Positions 15,737 to 24,989 of a stretch of DNA of 41,358 nucleotides are shown here, piece after piece. The notes beneath the pieces were generated by a model. That model had not been told where the DNA came from, ran no database searches, and saw only the letters and a list, made by a program, of their open reading frames with translations. Source of the stretch: Colwellia sp. (GTDB lineage: Bacteria; Pseudomonadota; Gammaproteobacteria; Enterobacterales; Alteromonadaceae). A program made the translations under genes and the position numbers. Numbering within the stretch: the stretch's first letter is position 1; each line of letters begins with the position of its first letter. The stretch covers positions 1 to 41,358 of the forward strand of contig JAESPR010000092.1 in NCBI GenBank assembly GCA_016765685.1, written 5' to 3'.

Positions 15737-16801
15737 CTATTTTATTAAGGCAGTTAATTTGCCTGCTTGATAAAGGTCAAACATACCATCAAGACTGATC
15801 GCTTTAATTTTGCTGGCATTGCCTGCTGTATTGAATGCTTCATAGCGTGCTTTGCAAATATCGTACATTGCCGTTGTGGAAACTTTTAAGAATTTTCGGG
15901 GATCAAATTCACTGGGGTTTTGCGCTAAAAATCGGCGCACCGCACCTGTAGCAGCAAGACGTAAGTCGGTATCAATATTAACTTTTCTCACTCCGTTTTT
16001 AATACCTTCTTGAATTTGTTCAACGGGTACGCCGTAAGTTTCAGGAATATTACCGCCAAATTCATTGATTATTGCTAGCCATTCTTGAGGCACAGACGAT
16101 GAACCATGCATAACTAAATGGGTGTTAGGAATACGAGTGTGAATAGCTTTAATACGGTCAATGGCTAAAATGTCACTGGTTGGTGGGCGGGTAAATTTAT
16201 AAGCACCGTGAGAAGTACCACAGGCGATTGCTAAAGCATCAACTTGAGTTTTGTTGACAAAGTCAGCCGCTTCTTCAGGGTCAGTTAACATTTGATCCAT
16301 AGTTAACTTGCCGACAGCACCAATGCCGTCTTCTTCACCCGCCAACCCAGTTTCTAATGAACCTAAACAGCCTAATTCACCTTCAACGGAAACTCCACAA
16401 GCATGAGCCATTTCAACAGTGCGTTTGGTCACCTCAACATTATATTCGTAACTGCTTGGTGTTTTACCATCTTCACCTAACGAGCCATCCATCATTACAG
16501 AGGAGAAACCTAGTTGAATAGAGCGTTGGCAAACACTGGGTGATGTGCCGTGATCTTGGTGCATAACGATAGGAATATGAGGGAATTCTTCAATGGCGGC
16601 TAAAATTAGGTGGCGTAAAAAAGGTGCGCCAGCGTAACTTCTTGCGCCCGCAGATGCTTGCATTATTACGGGGCTATCGGTATCGTTTGCCGCCATCATA
16701 ATAGCACGCACTTGCTCTAAATTATTAACATTAAATGCTGGAATGCCATATTCAAACTCTGCTGCATGATCAAGCATTTGACGCATTGAAATTAAAGCCA
16801 T
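15737..16801 (-). CDS. fba: Fructose-bisphosphate aldolase, class II (Calvin-cycle subtype)
   Basis: A 354-residue zinc-dependent aldolase that splits or forms fructose-1,6-bisphosphate in glycolysis and gluconeogenesis. Zinc-site and catalytic motifs are visible: [15 protein letters not shown] (aspartate and histidine), [41 protein letters not shown] and [12 protein letters not shown]. The length and these motifs fit subclass IIB (the TIGR01521 or CbbA-like group), not the E. coli FbaA type. It lies downstream of pgk and of an unrelated class I aldolase, all read in the same direction. A 267-bp gap before it (16802-17068) without recognised features suggests it may have its own promoter. A terminator follows at 15691-15715. 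Confidence 0.95.
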   Translation of the reverse strand: MALISMRQMLDHAAEFEYGIPAFNVNNLEQVRAIMMAANDTDSPVIMQASAGARSYAGAPFLRHLILAAIEEFPHIPIVMHQDHGTSPSVCQRSIQLGFSSVMMDGSLGEDGKTPSSYEYNVEVTKRTVEMAHACGVSVEGELGCLGSLETGLAGEEDGIGAVGKLTMDQMLTDPEEAADFVNKTQVDALAIACGTSHGAYKFTRPPTSDILAIDRIKAIHTRIPNTHLVMHGSSSVPQEWLAIINEFGGNIPETYGVPVEQIQEGIKNGVRKVNIDTDLRLAATGAVRRFLAQNPSEFDPRKFLKVSTTAMYDICKARYEAFNTAGNASKIKAISLDGMFDLYQAGKLTALIK

Positions 16802-17068
16802 TAATTACTCCTAGATTAGCTAAATAAATTTTGTGGATAAGTGTGAAAGTTTTCGATGTTGATAACACAATTGTATCAGGATTTAAGCTATCCAGGCAGT
16901 AAAAGTTGTACTTTTGCCGGTTTGGCATTGAAAGGTTGCATTTTGTACGAAACTTACTAAGTAACCTTTTAAAAAGAGCAATGTTTTAAAAGGTTTTTGA
17001 TTTTATGCTTGAAAGTTAACCACACACATTAACTGGGTGAAAATTACGCTAACGTCATTTAGGTAAAG

Positions 17069-17974
17069 CTAACTCTTTGATGCAACAAAAATGCTATTAA
17101 TGGTGTTATCTAATGTTTGGGTAAACTCGTCATCTGACTGTTTTGCACTCAGTCCTTGGGTTAGCGCACGAGAAAAGCTTGCGATCATGTTATGATTAGC
17201 GTTAACTTTTCTATTAGCTTCTTCTCTAGTATAACCGCCTGATAAGGCAACTACTTTAATGATGTTTAGGTGGTTAATGCAATCGACATAAAAGTTATCA
17301 ATCTCGGGTAAGGTTAGTTTTAACATCACTTTTTGCCCGTTAGATAATTTATCTAACTCACTCAGTAAAGCTGATTTAAGTAAAGCTTCTGCGGCTGATT
17401 TTTCTGGGCTATTAATATCAATTTCGGGCTCAATAATAGGGGTTAAACCTTTCGCTAAAATTTGTTTAGCAATGGTGAATTGTTGAGCTACAATATCATT
17501 AATGCCCTGTTGGTTAGCTAATTTGATGACAGAGCGCATTTTAGTACCAAAAACACCTTGAACAACGGCTTTATTAAGTAGAGAATCTAATGCGGGCATA
17601 TCTTTCATTAATTGCACGTCGTTTTGTTCTTCACAAAGACCTTTATCAACTTTGAGAAAAGGCACTACCTGTTTTTCTTGCCACAAATATTGGGCTGCGG
17701 GTTTACCAAAAAATTCTCTATCTAAGGTATTTTCGAATAAAATAGCACCTAAAATTCGGCTACCGGTAAAAGCTGAGTTAGTTACAATGCGAGTGCGCAT
17801 TTGGTGGACTAAATCATACATTTCTTTGTCATTAGAAAATTCACTATTGTCTATGCCGTATAACGCTAATGCTTTTGGAGTGCTACCACCGCTTTGATCA
17901 AGTGCAGCAATAAATCCATTTTCGTTAATCACTTTTTCTAGCATTGATGCTGTAGCGGCTGATTCATTAGACAT
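17069..17974 (-). CDS. fda: Fructose-bisphosphate aldolase, class I
   Basis: A 301-residue bacterial class I aldolase (COG3588 type). It carries the same reaction as fba but uses a Schiff-base lysine and no metal. Visible are the opening FIAALDQSGGSTPKAL, ILGAILFENTLDREF, the FLKVDKGL substrate region, PIIEPEIDI, the MLKLTLPE block that should hold the Schiff-base lysine, and VVALSGGYTREEANRKV. The start at 17974 is preceded by AAAGGAAA; the frame runs 13 codons further up without such a site. It lies between pgk and fba in one direction. Having both aldolase types side by side may allow use under different metal or flux conditions. Confidence 0.93.
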   Translation of the reverse strand: MSNESAATASMLEKVINENGFIAALDQSGGSTPKALALYGIDNSEFSNDKEMYDLVHQMRTRIVTNSAFTGSRILGAILFENTLDREFFGKPAAQYLWQEKQVVPFLKVDKGLCEEQNDVQLMKDMPALDSLLNKAVVQGVFGTKMRSVIKLANQQGINDIVAQQFTIAKQILAKGLTPIIEPEIDINSPEKSAAEALLKSALLSELDKLSNGQKVMLKLTLPEIDNFYVDCINHLNIIKVVALSGGYTREEANRKVNANHNMIASFSRALTQGLSAKQSDDEFTQTLDNTINSIFVASKS

Positions 17975-18070
17975 GACGATTTCCTTTAGGTTTGAACTAT
18001 ATTTTATGTTCAATTAGTTTCGGTAAGTTAACTTGCTCATATTTACTAAGATACAGTGCTGAGTATAGTG

Positions 18071-19246
18071 TTATTTTGCTCTTTGCTCTAAAATTTCTAC
18101 TGCAGGTAATTTTTTACCTTCTAAAAACTCTAAAAAAGCGCCACCGCCGGTAGAAATATAGGAAATTTTGTCTTTAATCTGATATTTATCTACTGCGGCT
18201 AAGGTATCACCGCCGCCAGCAATTGAAAAAGCTGAACTATCGGCAATGGCTCTAGCGATAGTTTCAGTACCGTGCCCAAATTGATCAAACTCGAACACGC
18301 CAACTGGGCCATTCCAGACAATAGTTCCCGCCTTTTTAATGATTTCAACTAGGTGCTGTGCTGATTCAGGGCCGATATCAAAAATCATTTCTTCATCACT
18401 TACATCGCTAACATTTTTCAGTGTCGCTTCTGCTGCAGGAGAAAACTCACGCGCTACCACAACGTCAGTAGGTACAGGAATATCACTATTATTTGCTTGA
18501 GCTTGTTGACTTAAACGTTGTGCTTCGCTTACTAAGTCTGCTTCATACAATGATTTTCCCACGTTATGTTTAGCCGCTGAAATAAAGGTATTAGCAATGC
18601 CGCCGCCAACAATAAGTTGGTCAACAATATTTGATAAAGATTCTAAAACAGTTAACTTAGTTGATACTTTCGAACCACCAACAATAGCTACTAATGGGCG
18701 TGCAGGGTTATCTAGCGCTTTACCTAAAGCGTCTAGCTCTCTCACTAATAAAGGTCCTGCACAGGCGGTGTCGGCAAATTTAGCGACACCATGAGTACTT
18801 GCTTGAGCGCGATGAGCCGTGCCGAATGCGTCCATCACAAACACATCACAAAGGGCGGCAAGTTGTTGTGCTAAGACATCATCATTTTTCTTTTCGCCTT
18901 GATTAAAACGCACATTTTCAAAAATAACGAGTTCACCAGTCGCAACCTCTACGCCGGATAAATAATCTTTTACTAAACGTACCGGGTAATTGATGGCGGC
19001 AGCTAAATAATCAGCAACAGGTTTAAGAGAATACTCATCCTTATATTCACCTTCAGTTGGGCGACCAAGGTGGGACATTACCATCACTTTTGCCCCTGCT
19101 TCAAGAGCAAGTTTGATGCTGGGCAAGGCCGCTTGTAAACGAGCATCTGAGGTGATTTTACCGTTTAGCACCGGTACGTTTAAATCTTCACGAATTAAAA
19201 CGCGTTTATTAGTTAGGTCTAAATCAGTCATTTTGATAATTGTCAT
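18071..19246 (-). CDS. pgk: Phosphoglycerate kinase
   Basis: A 391-residue kinase, the usual bacterial length. It moves a phosphate between 1,3-bisphosphoglycerate and ADP in glycolysis. Visible are [20 protein letters not shown] (N-terminal substrate arginine region), [60 protein letters not shown] and the nucleotide-binding [12 protein letters not shown] with [14 protein letters not shown]. The ATG at 19246 was chosen for its GGA ribosome site; a TTG four codons upstream is also in frame. It heads a pgk-fda-fba series. The epd gene that often precedes pgk in gammaproteobacteria is not here; rdgC is upstream instead. Confidence 0.96.
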   Translation of the reverse strand: MTIIKMTDLDLTNKRVLIREDLNVPVLNGKITSDARLQAALPSIKLALEAGAKVMVMSHLGRPTEGEYKDEYSLKPVADYLAAAINYPVRLVKDYLSGVEVATGELVIFENVRFNQGEKKNDDVLAQQLAALCDVFVMDAFGTAHRAQASTHGVAKFADTACAGPLLVRELDALGKALDNPARPLVAIVGGSKVSTKLTVLESLSNIVDQLIVGGGIANTFISAAKHNVGKSLYEADLVSEAQRLSQQAQANNSDIPVPTDVVVAREFSPAAEATLKNVSDVSDEEMIFDIGPESAQHLVEIIKKAGTIVWNGPVGVFEFDQFGHGTETIARAIADSSAFSIAGGGDTLAAVDKYQIKDKISYISTGGGAFLEFLEGKKLPAVEILEQRAK

Positions 19247-19309
19247 ACTTGATTCCAAAAATACAGTTAATAATAGGTGAATATTTATACTTTTTTGTAA
19301 GGTTTTAGC

Positions 19310-19343
19310 CTCACCTACAGGAAATACTGTTTTGGTAGGTGAG
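19310..19343 (-). terminator. Stem-loop between rdgC and pgk
   Basis: CTCACCTAC (19310-19318) pairs perfectly with GTAGGTGAG (19335-19343), and an inner ACAG/CTGT pair adds to it. There is no T tract. It could end rdgC transcription or act in the pgk leader. Confidence 0.5.
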
Positions 19344-19386
19344 CATTTATGCTGACACTAAATTCTCAGCTACTGAGTTTATTTGA

Positions 19387-20310
19387 TTAATCATTTTCTA
19401 ATAAATCGGTGGTTTTTAATGAAAACTCGTTCAGTAAATCATGAATAAAACGGTTTAGCTCTCCTGCCATTAAAGCAAAATCAGCATCAAGTTTGGCCAC
19501 GACATCGTCACTGTCGATGTCATCATTTTGTTCTTGAATAACATCAAAGAACTTAAGTCGTTTTACCGATAAATCATCACATAATATAAAAGATAAGGAC
19601 TCATCCCATTCAAGGGCAACTTTAACCATGTATTTGTCAGCATCGAGGTGAGATTTTATTTCGTCGCTTGCTAAGTCTTGATTTTTAACTCTAATCACCG
19701 CACCATCATCACCTAAGGCATTAAATTCAGCTTCCATTCCTAATTGGAATTTCGCGCCTAAATCTTTTTTAACTAACCAATCGGTCATGGTTTCATCTGC
19801 TTGTACATCAGGCTCTAAGCTAGTGACAGGTAGGGTGCCCAATACTTTTCGAAGTAAGGCTAGTAAGTCTTCAGCTTTGCCGCGAGCGCTAGCATTAATA
19901 ACAATAATATTATCTTTGGGGCTAATATAAGCATGAGTATCTGAAAGTCGTGAAAAAGCGCGTGGTAATAATTCAAAAATTATATCTTCTTTAAATTGCT
20001 CTTTTTCTTTTTTAGTGGCGCCGCGCCCTTGCTCTTGTTCAAGCAAGTTCGTTTTTGCTTCAATCATGTCTTTGATAACCGGCGCAGGTAATATTTTTTC
20101 TTCCTTACGAGCACAAATTAAGAAGCTGCCATTGGCACTGTGAACACTTGAATGACCATGTTTGCCTAGGGCATTCACCCAACCAAAATGTGCCAGCTCT
20201 GTTGAACCACAGGGCGTAAAAAGGTGCTCGCTGAGGTGTTTTTCTAAGTCTTGCTCTGAATGTTCGAATGGGCGAGTAAAAGCGAAAAAGTATAGGTTCT
20301 TAAACCACAT
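19387..20310 (-). CDS. rdgC: Recombination-associated protein RdgC
   Basis: A 307-residue RdgC, the normal length. It starts MWFKNLYFFAFTRPF, the typical family opening, and shows the conserved FTPCGSTELAHFGWVNALGKHG and KLLPAPVI-like (KILPAPVIKDMI) blocks. RdgC forms a ring-shaped dimer that binds DNA without sequence preference and limits RecA access, which affects recombination and, in Neisseria, pilin variation. It is read in the same direction as pgk with a 140-bp gap that contains a stem-loop, so it is probably transcribed separately. Confidence 0.95.
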   Translation of the reverse strand: MWFKNLYFFAFTRPFEHSEQDLEKHLSEHLFTPCGSTELAHFGWVNALGKHGHSSVHSANGSFLICARKEEKILPAPVIKDMIEAKTNLLEQEQGRGATKKEKEQFKEDIIFELLPRAFSRLSDTHAYISPKDNIIVINASARGKAEDLLALLRKVLGTLPVTSLEPDVQADETMTDWLVKKDLGAKFQLGMEAEFNALGDDGAVIRVKNQDLASDEIKSHLDADKYMVKVALEWDESLSFILCDDLSVKRLKFFDVIQEQNDDIDSDDVVAKLDADFALMAGELNRFIHDLLNEFSLKTTDLLEND

Positions 20311-20457
20311 AAATTGAATCCTAGGCTGGAATGCTCACCTTACCAAGTCATTTTCTCATACTAGGGTAATGAATTTATAAGTGAAGCTGATTTTTAAAAA
20401 GCCATAATACCTGAAAAAAACCAGCGGATCATTAGCATTTATTAAATGTTATGCTTA

Positions 20458-20724
20458 TATACCCGTGATACTTCAAAATGCGCGTTTCAGGATGCCTGAG
20501 AGATTCATGATCAAGGCGCATCTTTTTATTAATGGTTATTCCCTTAAAAATAGATGCAACGAAGAGCATGATTTGCTCAGACATCCCCGAAGTGCTGGTT
20601 TAGAAACGTTTGATGCAGCGTTATTGATTTCGACAATAGAACAACTATTCTCTTCAATCAATGCCTTGCCTAAAGACGTTTTTAATTCCAGCTGAATCCT
20701 GCATTTTGAGGTAACACGGGTATA
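20458..20724. mobile_element. 267-bp element with terminal inverted repeats
   Basis: The left end TATACCCGTGATACTTCAAA is matched in reverse complement by the right end, which reads TATACCCGTGTTACCTCAAA; the similarity runs on, imperfectly, to about 37 bp. Inside lie further foldbacks: GCATCTTTTTATT near 20518 against AAAAATAGATGC near 20546, and GAGC/GCTC near 20565-20580. The only open frame inside is a 76-codon one that looks accidental. A deleted relative lies at 27138-27196. It is probably a non-autonomous transposable element, and it fills most of the gap 20311-20740. Confidence 0.72.
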
Positions 20725-20740
20725 TATCTATATAGCCATA

Positions 20741-22486
20741 TTAAGAGCGCATATCTGGCAGTTCAATATGATAACTAAGTCCTTGTTCTATCTCACTGTC
20801 TGCAGTGATAGTACCGTTTAATGTATCGACCACTAGGTTGTGAATAATATGAGTTCCTAGTCCTGTTCCGCCTTTACCTTCTCGGGTGGTAAAAAAAGCT
20901 TCAAATAATCTGCTCAGTCCATCTGTATTCATACCGTGCCCATTATCTTTATAATCGATAAGTAACTTATTATGGTGTAATTTAATGTCAATAGTTATTT
21001 CACCACGATTAATGTTTTCAAAACCATGAATAATAGAGTTAATAATTAGGTTAATCATGATTTGTGCAATAGCGCCAGGGTGGCTAAAAAGTTCAATATT
21101 TTCATCACAATGAACTTTAATGTGATGGTTGGTTTTTTTTAATTTAGGGTGTATTGATTGAATAATTTCATCAATATAATTTGAAACATTGATCAAACGA
21201 ATTTTGTCGCTAGTTTGATCAACGGCAACATGTTTGAAGCTGGTTAATAATTCAGAGGCTCTATTAAGGTTATTTGTTAATAATTCAGTGCTTTGATTGG
21301 CATTTTTGATGAAATTTTCAATCCCCTTTTTAGATATTTTATTTTGATCTAAATCTAACTGTAAATGAGAGATTAGATCTAATAAATAACTTGATGAAGT
21401 AATGCTGATACCAACCGGCGTACTAATTTCATGAGATACTTCCGCTGAAAGCTCACCTAAAGATGCCATTTTTTCAGCTTCTAAGAGTCGTTCTTTCGCT
21501 TTATTCAATGCTTTAATAGAGTGAATAAACTCTTTATTTGTAGTAAGCAGGGTTTGCTCAGTTTTACGTCGACGAACATTTTCTTCTTGTAAACTATGCT
21601 GTTGTTGTAATAATTCTTTTTGCTGAACTTCCATTTTTAGCATGGTGCTACTTAATGATGAGGTTTTTCGGGCAACTTCTTGTTCAAGTAATAAGTTTTG
21701 TTCTTCTATTTGGTCTTTAGCATGGTCAGTTTCTAACTGAGATATGGCTAACTTATCTTTGAAGTTGACTAATTCATTAATTAAGTTGTTATAAGCATCT
21801 TCAAGAATGTGTAACTCATTTTTCTCATAAGTCATTGAATGCATTTTTGATGCTTCAGGGTCGTCTAAATCAACTTGTCTGATTTGTTCGGTCAGTTCTT
21901 GTAGTGGTCTGGTTAAAAGTTTGTTAAAAGCCAATGTAAATAAAAACACTAAAAATGCTGTTTTAACAATAGCATTGCCAAGCAGAAAATAAATACCCAC
22001 CTCGATGCGACTAAAAATTACCGCATTGCTTGATAATAAGGTGACTCGCCCAACAGACGTAGTTCGTCCTGAAAATTCAAAAATGAGTGGGAACGAATGA
22101 CCAAACAAACCTTCAGAGATTGAACTAATTCCTTGGGACTCACTTTTGATGTCATCATGATGTATTTTTAGTTTTTCAGGTGAAATTGTTTCTCCTAATT
22201 GAGTAATGATATTATTGGCTTCATCAGTGACGGTAATGCCTTTAATCATAGGTATAGCGACTAAACCTTCTGATATGTCGATTGCTTGTTGGGTGTTTAG
22301 CTCCCACACAGCACGAGTTAAACTGCCACTAATGGTTTTTTCTAAAGTGAGCAGTTCACTATTGATATGATTTTTAGTGTTAAAATATTCGGCAACAATT
22401 TGAATCGCGGTAACGCTCACCGTCAATATAAAATAAAAGGAGAGTACTCTGGTCAGAAGCTTTCGAGAAATGCTCGTTACTTTCAT
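20741..22486 (-). CDS. Orphan membrane sensor histidine kinase
   Basis: A 581-residue hybrid-free sensor kinase. In order: a membrane helix (about 11-33), a periplasmic region (34-160) without a recognised ligand fold, a second helix (about 165-188), a HAMP domain (190-245), a long coiled coil (245-340), the phosphoacceptor H-box LGELSAEVSHEISTPVG with His352, and an ATPase domain with N-box (NLIINSIIHG, about 479-488), G1 (DNGHGMN) and G2 (GKGGTGLG). The HEISTPVG H-box is close to the NtrB-like kinase group. No response regulator is adjacent; phoB, nearby, has its own kinase. The signal is unknown. Confidence 0.88.
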   Translation of the reverse strand: MKVTSISRKLLTRVLSFYFILTVSVTAIQIVAEYFNTKNHINSELLTLEKTISGSLTRAVWELNTQQAIDISEGLVAIPMIKGITVTDEANNIITQLGETISPEKLKIHHDDIKSESQGISSISEGLFGHSFPLIFEFSGRTTSVGRVTLLSSNAVIFSRIEVGIYFLLGNAIVKTAFLVFLFTLAFNKLLTRPLQELTEQIRQVDLDDPEASKMHSMTYEKNELHILEDAYNNLINELVNFKDKLAISQLETDHAKDQIEEQNLLLEQEVARKTSSLSSTMLKMEVQQKELLQQQHSLQEENVRRRKTEQTLLTTNKEFIHSIKALNKAKERLLEAEKMASLGELSAEVSHEISTPVGISITSSSYLLDLISHLQLDLDQNKISKKGIENFIKNANQSTELLTNNLNRASELLTSFKHVAVDQTSDKIRLINVSNYIDEIIQSIHPKLKKTNHHIKVHCDENIELFSHPGAIAQIMINLIINSIIHGFENINRGEITIDIKLHHNKLLIDYKDNGHGMNTDGLSRLFEAFFTTREGKGGTGLGTHIIHNLVVDTLNGTITADSEIEQGLSYHIELPDMRS

Positions 22487-22652
22487 GTCATTTAACTTAG
22501 TTTATATTAATTACGGCTGTTATTATGATTTTAGCTACTTTTTGCCTTAGGATAAAATTTTTTTTAACAAAAAATGATAAAACAGGAAAAATAACGATTT
22601 ATTAGCTAAAATCAGCAACTAATATCAAGGTGAATGCTATATTTTTCTCACT

Positions 22653-22670
22653 ATGTCATATTTATGTAAT
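22653..22670 (+). promoter_or_regulatory. Pho-box-like site upstream of the OprP-type porin
   Basis: ATGTCAT (22653-22659), ATTT, ATGTAAT (22664-22670): two heptamers at 11-bp spacing that match CTGTCAT at 6 and 5 of 7 positions. It lies about 143 bp before the porin start in the 326-bp gap 22487-22812, which is otherwise AT-rich and without a gene. It fits with a phosphate porin and adjoining phoB-phoR. Confidence 0.5.
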
Positions 22671-22812
22671 AAATCTTTTTTAATATGGTGGACAACTGAT
22701 TACCAACCCGCGAATGAATTTTGTATTGGCAGGTTCAAAAATGAAATTGAAGGCGTATAACTAACCGTTAAACCTTCATGAAAATAAAATATTCAACACT
22801 AAGGTTATAAAG

Positions 22813-23979
22813 ATGAAATTTTCAAAAAATATTTTAGCGCTTACGGTTTGTTCTGTTATTACCATGCCTGTTATGGCTGAAGATATTAACATTAAAATGT
22901 CTAATGGTGGTTTGAAAATCTCTCAGGGTGATAGCTCAATTCAATTTGGTGGCCGTTTTATGCTTGATTATGACCGCTTTGATGGTGTTCATAATGTTGC
23001 TAATAACGGTAATTCTGCGAGTGACTCTGAAATTAGGCGCGGCCGCATTTATATTAAAAGTAAATTTGATAAAGTTTGGGAAGCCAAGCTACAAATCAAT
23101 ATTAATGATGCTAAAAGTTCAGCTAATTTTGAAGATGCTTATTTAAAATATAGTGGTTTTTCAGTGGGTAGCATTACGGCAGGTAAGCATAAAGAAGCCT
23201 TCGGTTTAGAAAAATTAACCAGTTCAAAATATATCACGACTATTGAACGCAGCATGATTTCTGATGTGTTTTCACCAGGTCGTAGTTATGGGGTGTCTTT
23301 ATCAGGAAAAAGTGGTGCTTTTACTTATAACGCTGGCTTATTTGAAGTGTCGCAAGATGAGTCAGATCAAGAGTCTTACGCATTAACAGGTCGTTTAACA
23401 TATGCGCCAGTAAATGAACAAGGTAATTTGATTCATTTTGGTTTAGCGGCGTCAATGCGTGACTATGGTAACCAAGCTTATCAAATTAAAAAGCGTGCCG
23501 AAGTTCATACCGCCAATGACAAGCCAGCGGTAAGTGCTATCACCACGAATACTGACAATGTCAACATAGTGGGCTTTGAAGCGGCTGGTGTTTGGGGAGC
23601 TTTATCTTTACAAACAGAATATCAGCAAACCGCAGTATCAGGCAGTCAAAGCAGTGTTGATGCTGATTATTCTGGTTATTATGTTATGGGTAGCTACTTT
23701 TTAACGGGTGAGTCTCGTCCATATAAAAAGGGCGTATTTGGTAAAGTTACACCTAACAGTACTAATGGTGCGTGGGAATTAGTCACTCGCTTTAGTAATT
23801 TAGATGTTATTGATAATAATTCAGGTACTAAAACTGAAAATATTACTTTAGGTGTAAACTACTACGCCAATAGTAATGTAAGGTTTATGGTGAACTATAT
23901 TACCACTGAGGTAAGTGGCTCCACGGTCGCTATAACTGACGGTGATGCTATTTCATTACGTGCACAGTATATTTTTTAA
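22813..23979 (+). CDS. Phosphate-selective porin O/P family protein
   Basis: A 388-residue outer-membrane porin. The signal peptide MKFSKNILALTVCSVITMPVMA is followed by the OprO/OprP-family opening SIQFGGRFMLDYDRFDG and EIRRGRIYIKSKFDKVWEAKLQIN, then the AGKHKEAFGLEKLTSSKY and FSPGRSYGVSLSG blocks. The last strand ends LRAQYIF with terminal phenylalanine, the barrel-insertion signal. The family forms trimeric anion channels used for phosphate under starvation, although many members carry other anions. A Pho-box-like site lies upstream and phoB-phoR downstream, with MITE copy B in between and no evident terminator, so read-through into phoB is possible. Confidence 0.88.
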   Translation: MKFSKNILALTVCSVITMPVMAEDINIKMSNGGLKISQGDSSIQFGGRFMLDYDRFDGVHNVANNGNSASDSEIRRGRIYIKSKFDKVWEAKLQININDAKSSANFEDAYLKYSGFSVGSITAGKHKEAFGLEKLTSSKYITTIERSMISDVFSPGRSYGVSLSGKSGAFTYNAGLFEVSQDESDQESYALTGRLTYAPVNEQGNLIHFGLAASMRDYGNQAYQIKKRAEVHTANDKPAVSAITTNTDNVNIVGFEAAGVWGALSLQTEYQQTAVSGSQSSVDADYSGYYVMGSYFLTGESRPYKKGVFGKVTPNSTNGAWELVTRFSNLDVIDNNSGTKTENITLGVNYYANSNVRFMVNYITTEVSGSTVAITDGDAISLRAQYIF

Positions 23980-24003
23980 CAAGATACTTTGTAGGTAAGT
24001 GTT

Positions 24004-24162
24004 ATACCAACCAGACTAACTAAGTGATCTTTTTAAATGGCTTAAATATCCAACAACATCGTTGCTTTCAATCCTAATAGCCAGCTATTAGTCAATCAAG
24101 CGCCTTGTTCTTGAAAATTTACCCTCATTAAAATTTGAACCATTAATTAATCTGATTGGTAT
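24004..24162. mobile_element. 159-bp MITE-like element, copy B
   Basis: A gap-free near-copy of 15400-15558 in the same orientation. Its terminal inverted repeats are clearer here: ATACCAACCAGACTAA at the left and, in reverse complement, ATACCAATCAGATTAA at the right. It separates the porin from phoB, ending 74 bp before the phoB start, so it may supply or disrupt phoB promoter sequence. A 7-bp inverted repeat AGTTTCT/AGAAACT lies between it and phoB, at about 24180-24200. Confidence 0.82.
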
Positions 24163-24236
24163 TATTGGTTATGAGGTAAAGTTTCTGTTCTAGAAACTCG
24201 GCCTTATGGTAGCCACCATTATTTTAAGGCGTTTAC

Positions 24237-24941
24237 ATGAGCGGGTATATTTTAGTTGTAGAAGATGAAACCCCTATTAGGGAAATGATTACTTTTGTGT
24301 TAAAGCAAAATGGTTTCAATGCTGTTGAAGCTATAGATATTAAAGAAGCCAAAGATAAACTTATAGAGCCTTACCCTGATCTGATTTTACTTGATTGGAT
24401 GTTACCTGGCGGTAGTGGTGTTAAATTAGCTAAAGAACTTAAACAAAATGAATATAGCAGAAATATTCCTATTATCATGCTGACAGCGCGAGCTGATGAA
24501 GACGATAAAGTTAAAGGTTTAGATGCTGGCGTAGATGATTATGTTACCAAGCCATTTTCCCCTAAAGAGCTAATAGCTCGAATTAAAGCCGTTATTCGCC
24601 GAGTTTCACCGACGCTACTGGCTGAAAAAGTCGAATTTTATGGTTTGAAACTAGACCCACTATCACATCATGTCACCATCAATAAAGTCGCTATTGACCT
24701 TGGGCCGACAGAATTTCGTTTATTACATTTTTTTATGACCCACACTGAACGTGTTTATTCACGTGAACAATTACTTGATAATGTTTGGGGAACCAATGTT
24801 TATGTTGAAGATCGCACGGTTGATGTACATATTAGGCGTTTAAGAAAGTCGATTTCAGGAGCGGGTCATGAAGATTTTATTCAAACCGTTCGTGGTGCAG
24901 GTTATCGATTTTCTGGTAAAATGGCAGCGAAACTCAAGTAA
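24237..24941 (+). CDS. phoB: Phosphate regulon response regulator PhoB
   Basis: A 234-residue OmpR-type regulator. The receiver domain (1-120) has the acidic pair Glu9-Asp10, phosphoacceptor Asp53 in [11 protein letters not shown], Thr83 and Lys105 in [12 protein letters not shown]. The winged-helix DNA-binding domain (about 135-230) shows [13 protein letters not shown], the recognition helix [16 protein letters not shown] and the closing [10 protein letters not shown]. The LDWMLPG and LGPTEFRLL motifs are PhoB-specific among OmpR relatives. It binds Pho boxes when phosphorylated; such sites are seen at 1565-1593 and 22653-22670. No clear Pho box lies directly before phoB itself. phoR follows after 48 bp. 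Confidence 0.95.
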   Translation: MSGYILVVEDETPIREMITFVLKQNGFNAVEAIDIKEAKDKLIEPYPDLILLDWMLPGGSGVKLAKELKQNEYSRNIPIIMLTARADEDDKVKGLDAGVDDYVTKPFSPKELIARIKAVIRRVSPTLLAEKVEFYGLKLDPLSHHVTINKVAIDLGPTEFRLLHFFMTHTERVYSREQLLDNVWGTNVYVEDRTVDVHIRRLRKSISGAGHEDFIQTVRGAGYRFSGKMAAKLK

Positions 24942-24989
24942 CGTTAATCACATAACGATAAAATATAACTAATCAAAGCCAGTAATAAC

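Noticed and set aside
18597..18794. Antisense open frames over pgk, ettA, dxs, ispA and similar genes
   Set aside because: They lie fully within strongly conserved genes on the opposite strand and have no ribosome sites or recognisable products.
20465..20695. 76-codon open frame inside the 267-bp TIR element
   Set aside because: Its first codons are read from the terminal repeat itself, it lacks a ribosome site, and it resembles no transposase or other family. It is probably accidental.
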